Source: Henricia sp. BOLD:AAB3569 (Eukaryota > Echinodermata > Asteroidea > Spinulosida > Echinasteridae). From it: a stretch of DNA of 64,000 nucleotides. The translations under genes and the position numbers were made by a program. How positions within the stretch are numbered: position 1 is the stretch's first letter; every line of letters begins with the position of its first letter. The stretch is from positions 992,001-1,056,000 of the forward strand of contig JBBELK010000485.1 of NCBI GenBank assembly GCA_037783545.1, written 5' to 3'. The notes under the pieces are model-generated. The model was not told where the DNA came from and did no database searches. It worked only from the letters and a program-made list of their open reading frames with translations. This document shows, piece by piece, positions 63,839-64,000 of the stretch.

Positions 63839-64000
63839 GCTATGTCACACAGCCACTACGTACAATTAGCGCATATTCCACGGATGAAATTTGGTCATTC
63901 GTGGATATACGTGGAAAAATTGAGAAAAGTTGGGGTCTTTACGTGAAATTTTGACAGATGTATCACGAATGAACCACGTTAAAACCACGGAAGAAGTACG
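63839..64000. repeat. Dispersed repeat, truncated by the window edge
   Basis: 'ggctatgtcacacagccact' followed by repeated 'cacgga'/'cgtgga' motifs looks like the terminus of a MITE, but only one end is visible. Confidence 0.35.

Overview
This is repeat-dense eukaryotic (animal) DNA, not bacterial. It has spliced coding exons with consensus GT/AG junctions, tRNA-derived SINEs, LINEs of several clades, two BEL/Pao LTR retrotransposons, two piggyBac transposons and many miniature inverted-repeat elements (MITEs). The repeat mix, together with an ST6GALNAC-type sialyltransferase gene, suggests a marine invertebrate deuterostome. A lancelet is my best guess, with hemichordate or echinoderm as alternatives; the species cannot be fixed from the sequence alone.

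Layout. 1-3.5 kb: noncoding repeats plus a weak two-exon candidate on the minus strand. 3.57-4.26 kb: a MITE with long inverted repeats. 4.28-11.99 kb: an L2/CR1-type LINE, split at a TTAA by a piggyBac element (6239-9967) whose transposase core is still open. 12.8-13.2 kb: a tyrosine-recombinase fragment. 13.5-13.9 kb: a tRNA-derived SINE. 14.08-22.69 kb: a minus-strand BEL/Pao element with 5-bp target duplication GGTGG. It is decayed, carries a fourfold tandem amplification of its gag zinc-knuckle segment, and is interrupted by a 0.9-kb MITE. 23.3-33.0 kb: a minus-strand I/Nimb-like LINE with ORF1 knuckles, endonuclease, RT and RNase H. It is split by a plus-strand CR1-like LINE (about 26.34-30.66 kb), which is itself split by a TTAA-flanked MITE (28267-29112). 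33.3-34.9 kb: noncoding DNA between inverted repeats. 35.6-46.2 kb: a second piggyBac element, with a frameshifted transposase, that hosts a very young and apparently complete BEL/Pao element (35837-44006). That element has two 903-bp LTRs with one difference seen by eye, TSD AACAC, and one uninterrupted 2033-codon gag-pol frame.

The only host gene I can support is a plus-strand ST6GALNAC1/2-like sialyltransferase (glycosyltransferase family 29, Golgi lumen) at 48497-56944. Seven exons join with matching phases and give about 305 residues, covering sialylmotifs L, S, III and VS and a stop. The N-terminal anchor exon was not found. Its introns are packed with MITEs, foldback elements and SINE fragments. 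A second, isolated copy of its fifth exon lies at 63785-63838, pressed against a MITE, which suggests a tandem paralogue that is either a relic or continues beyond the window.

Most of the window is therefore a record of nested transposition. In two places, removing a TTAA-flanked insertion on paper brings the host LINE reading frame back into register, which dates the insertions relative to their hosts and fixes their boundaries.
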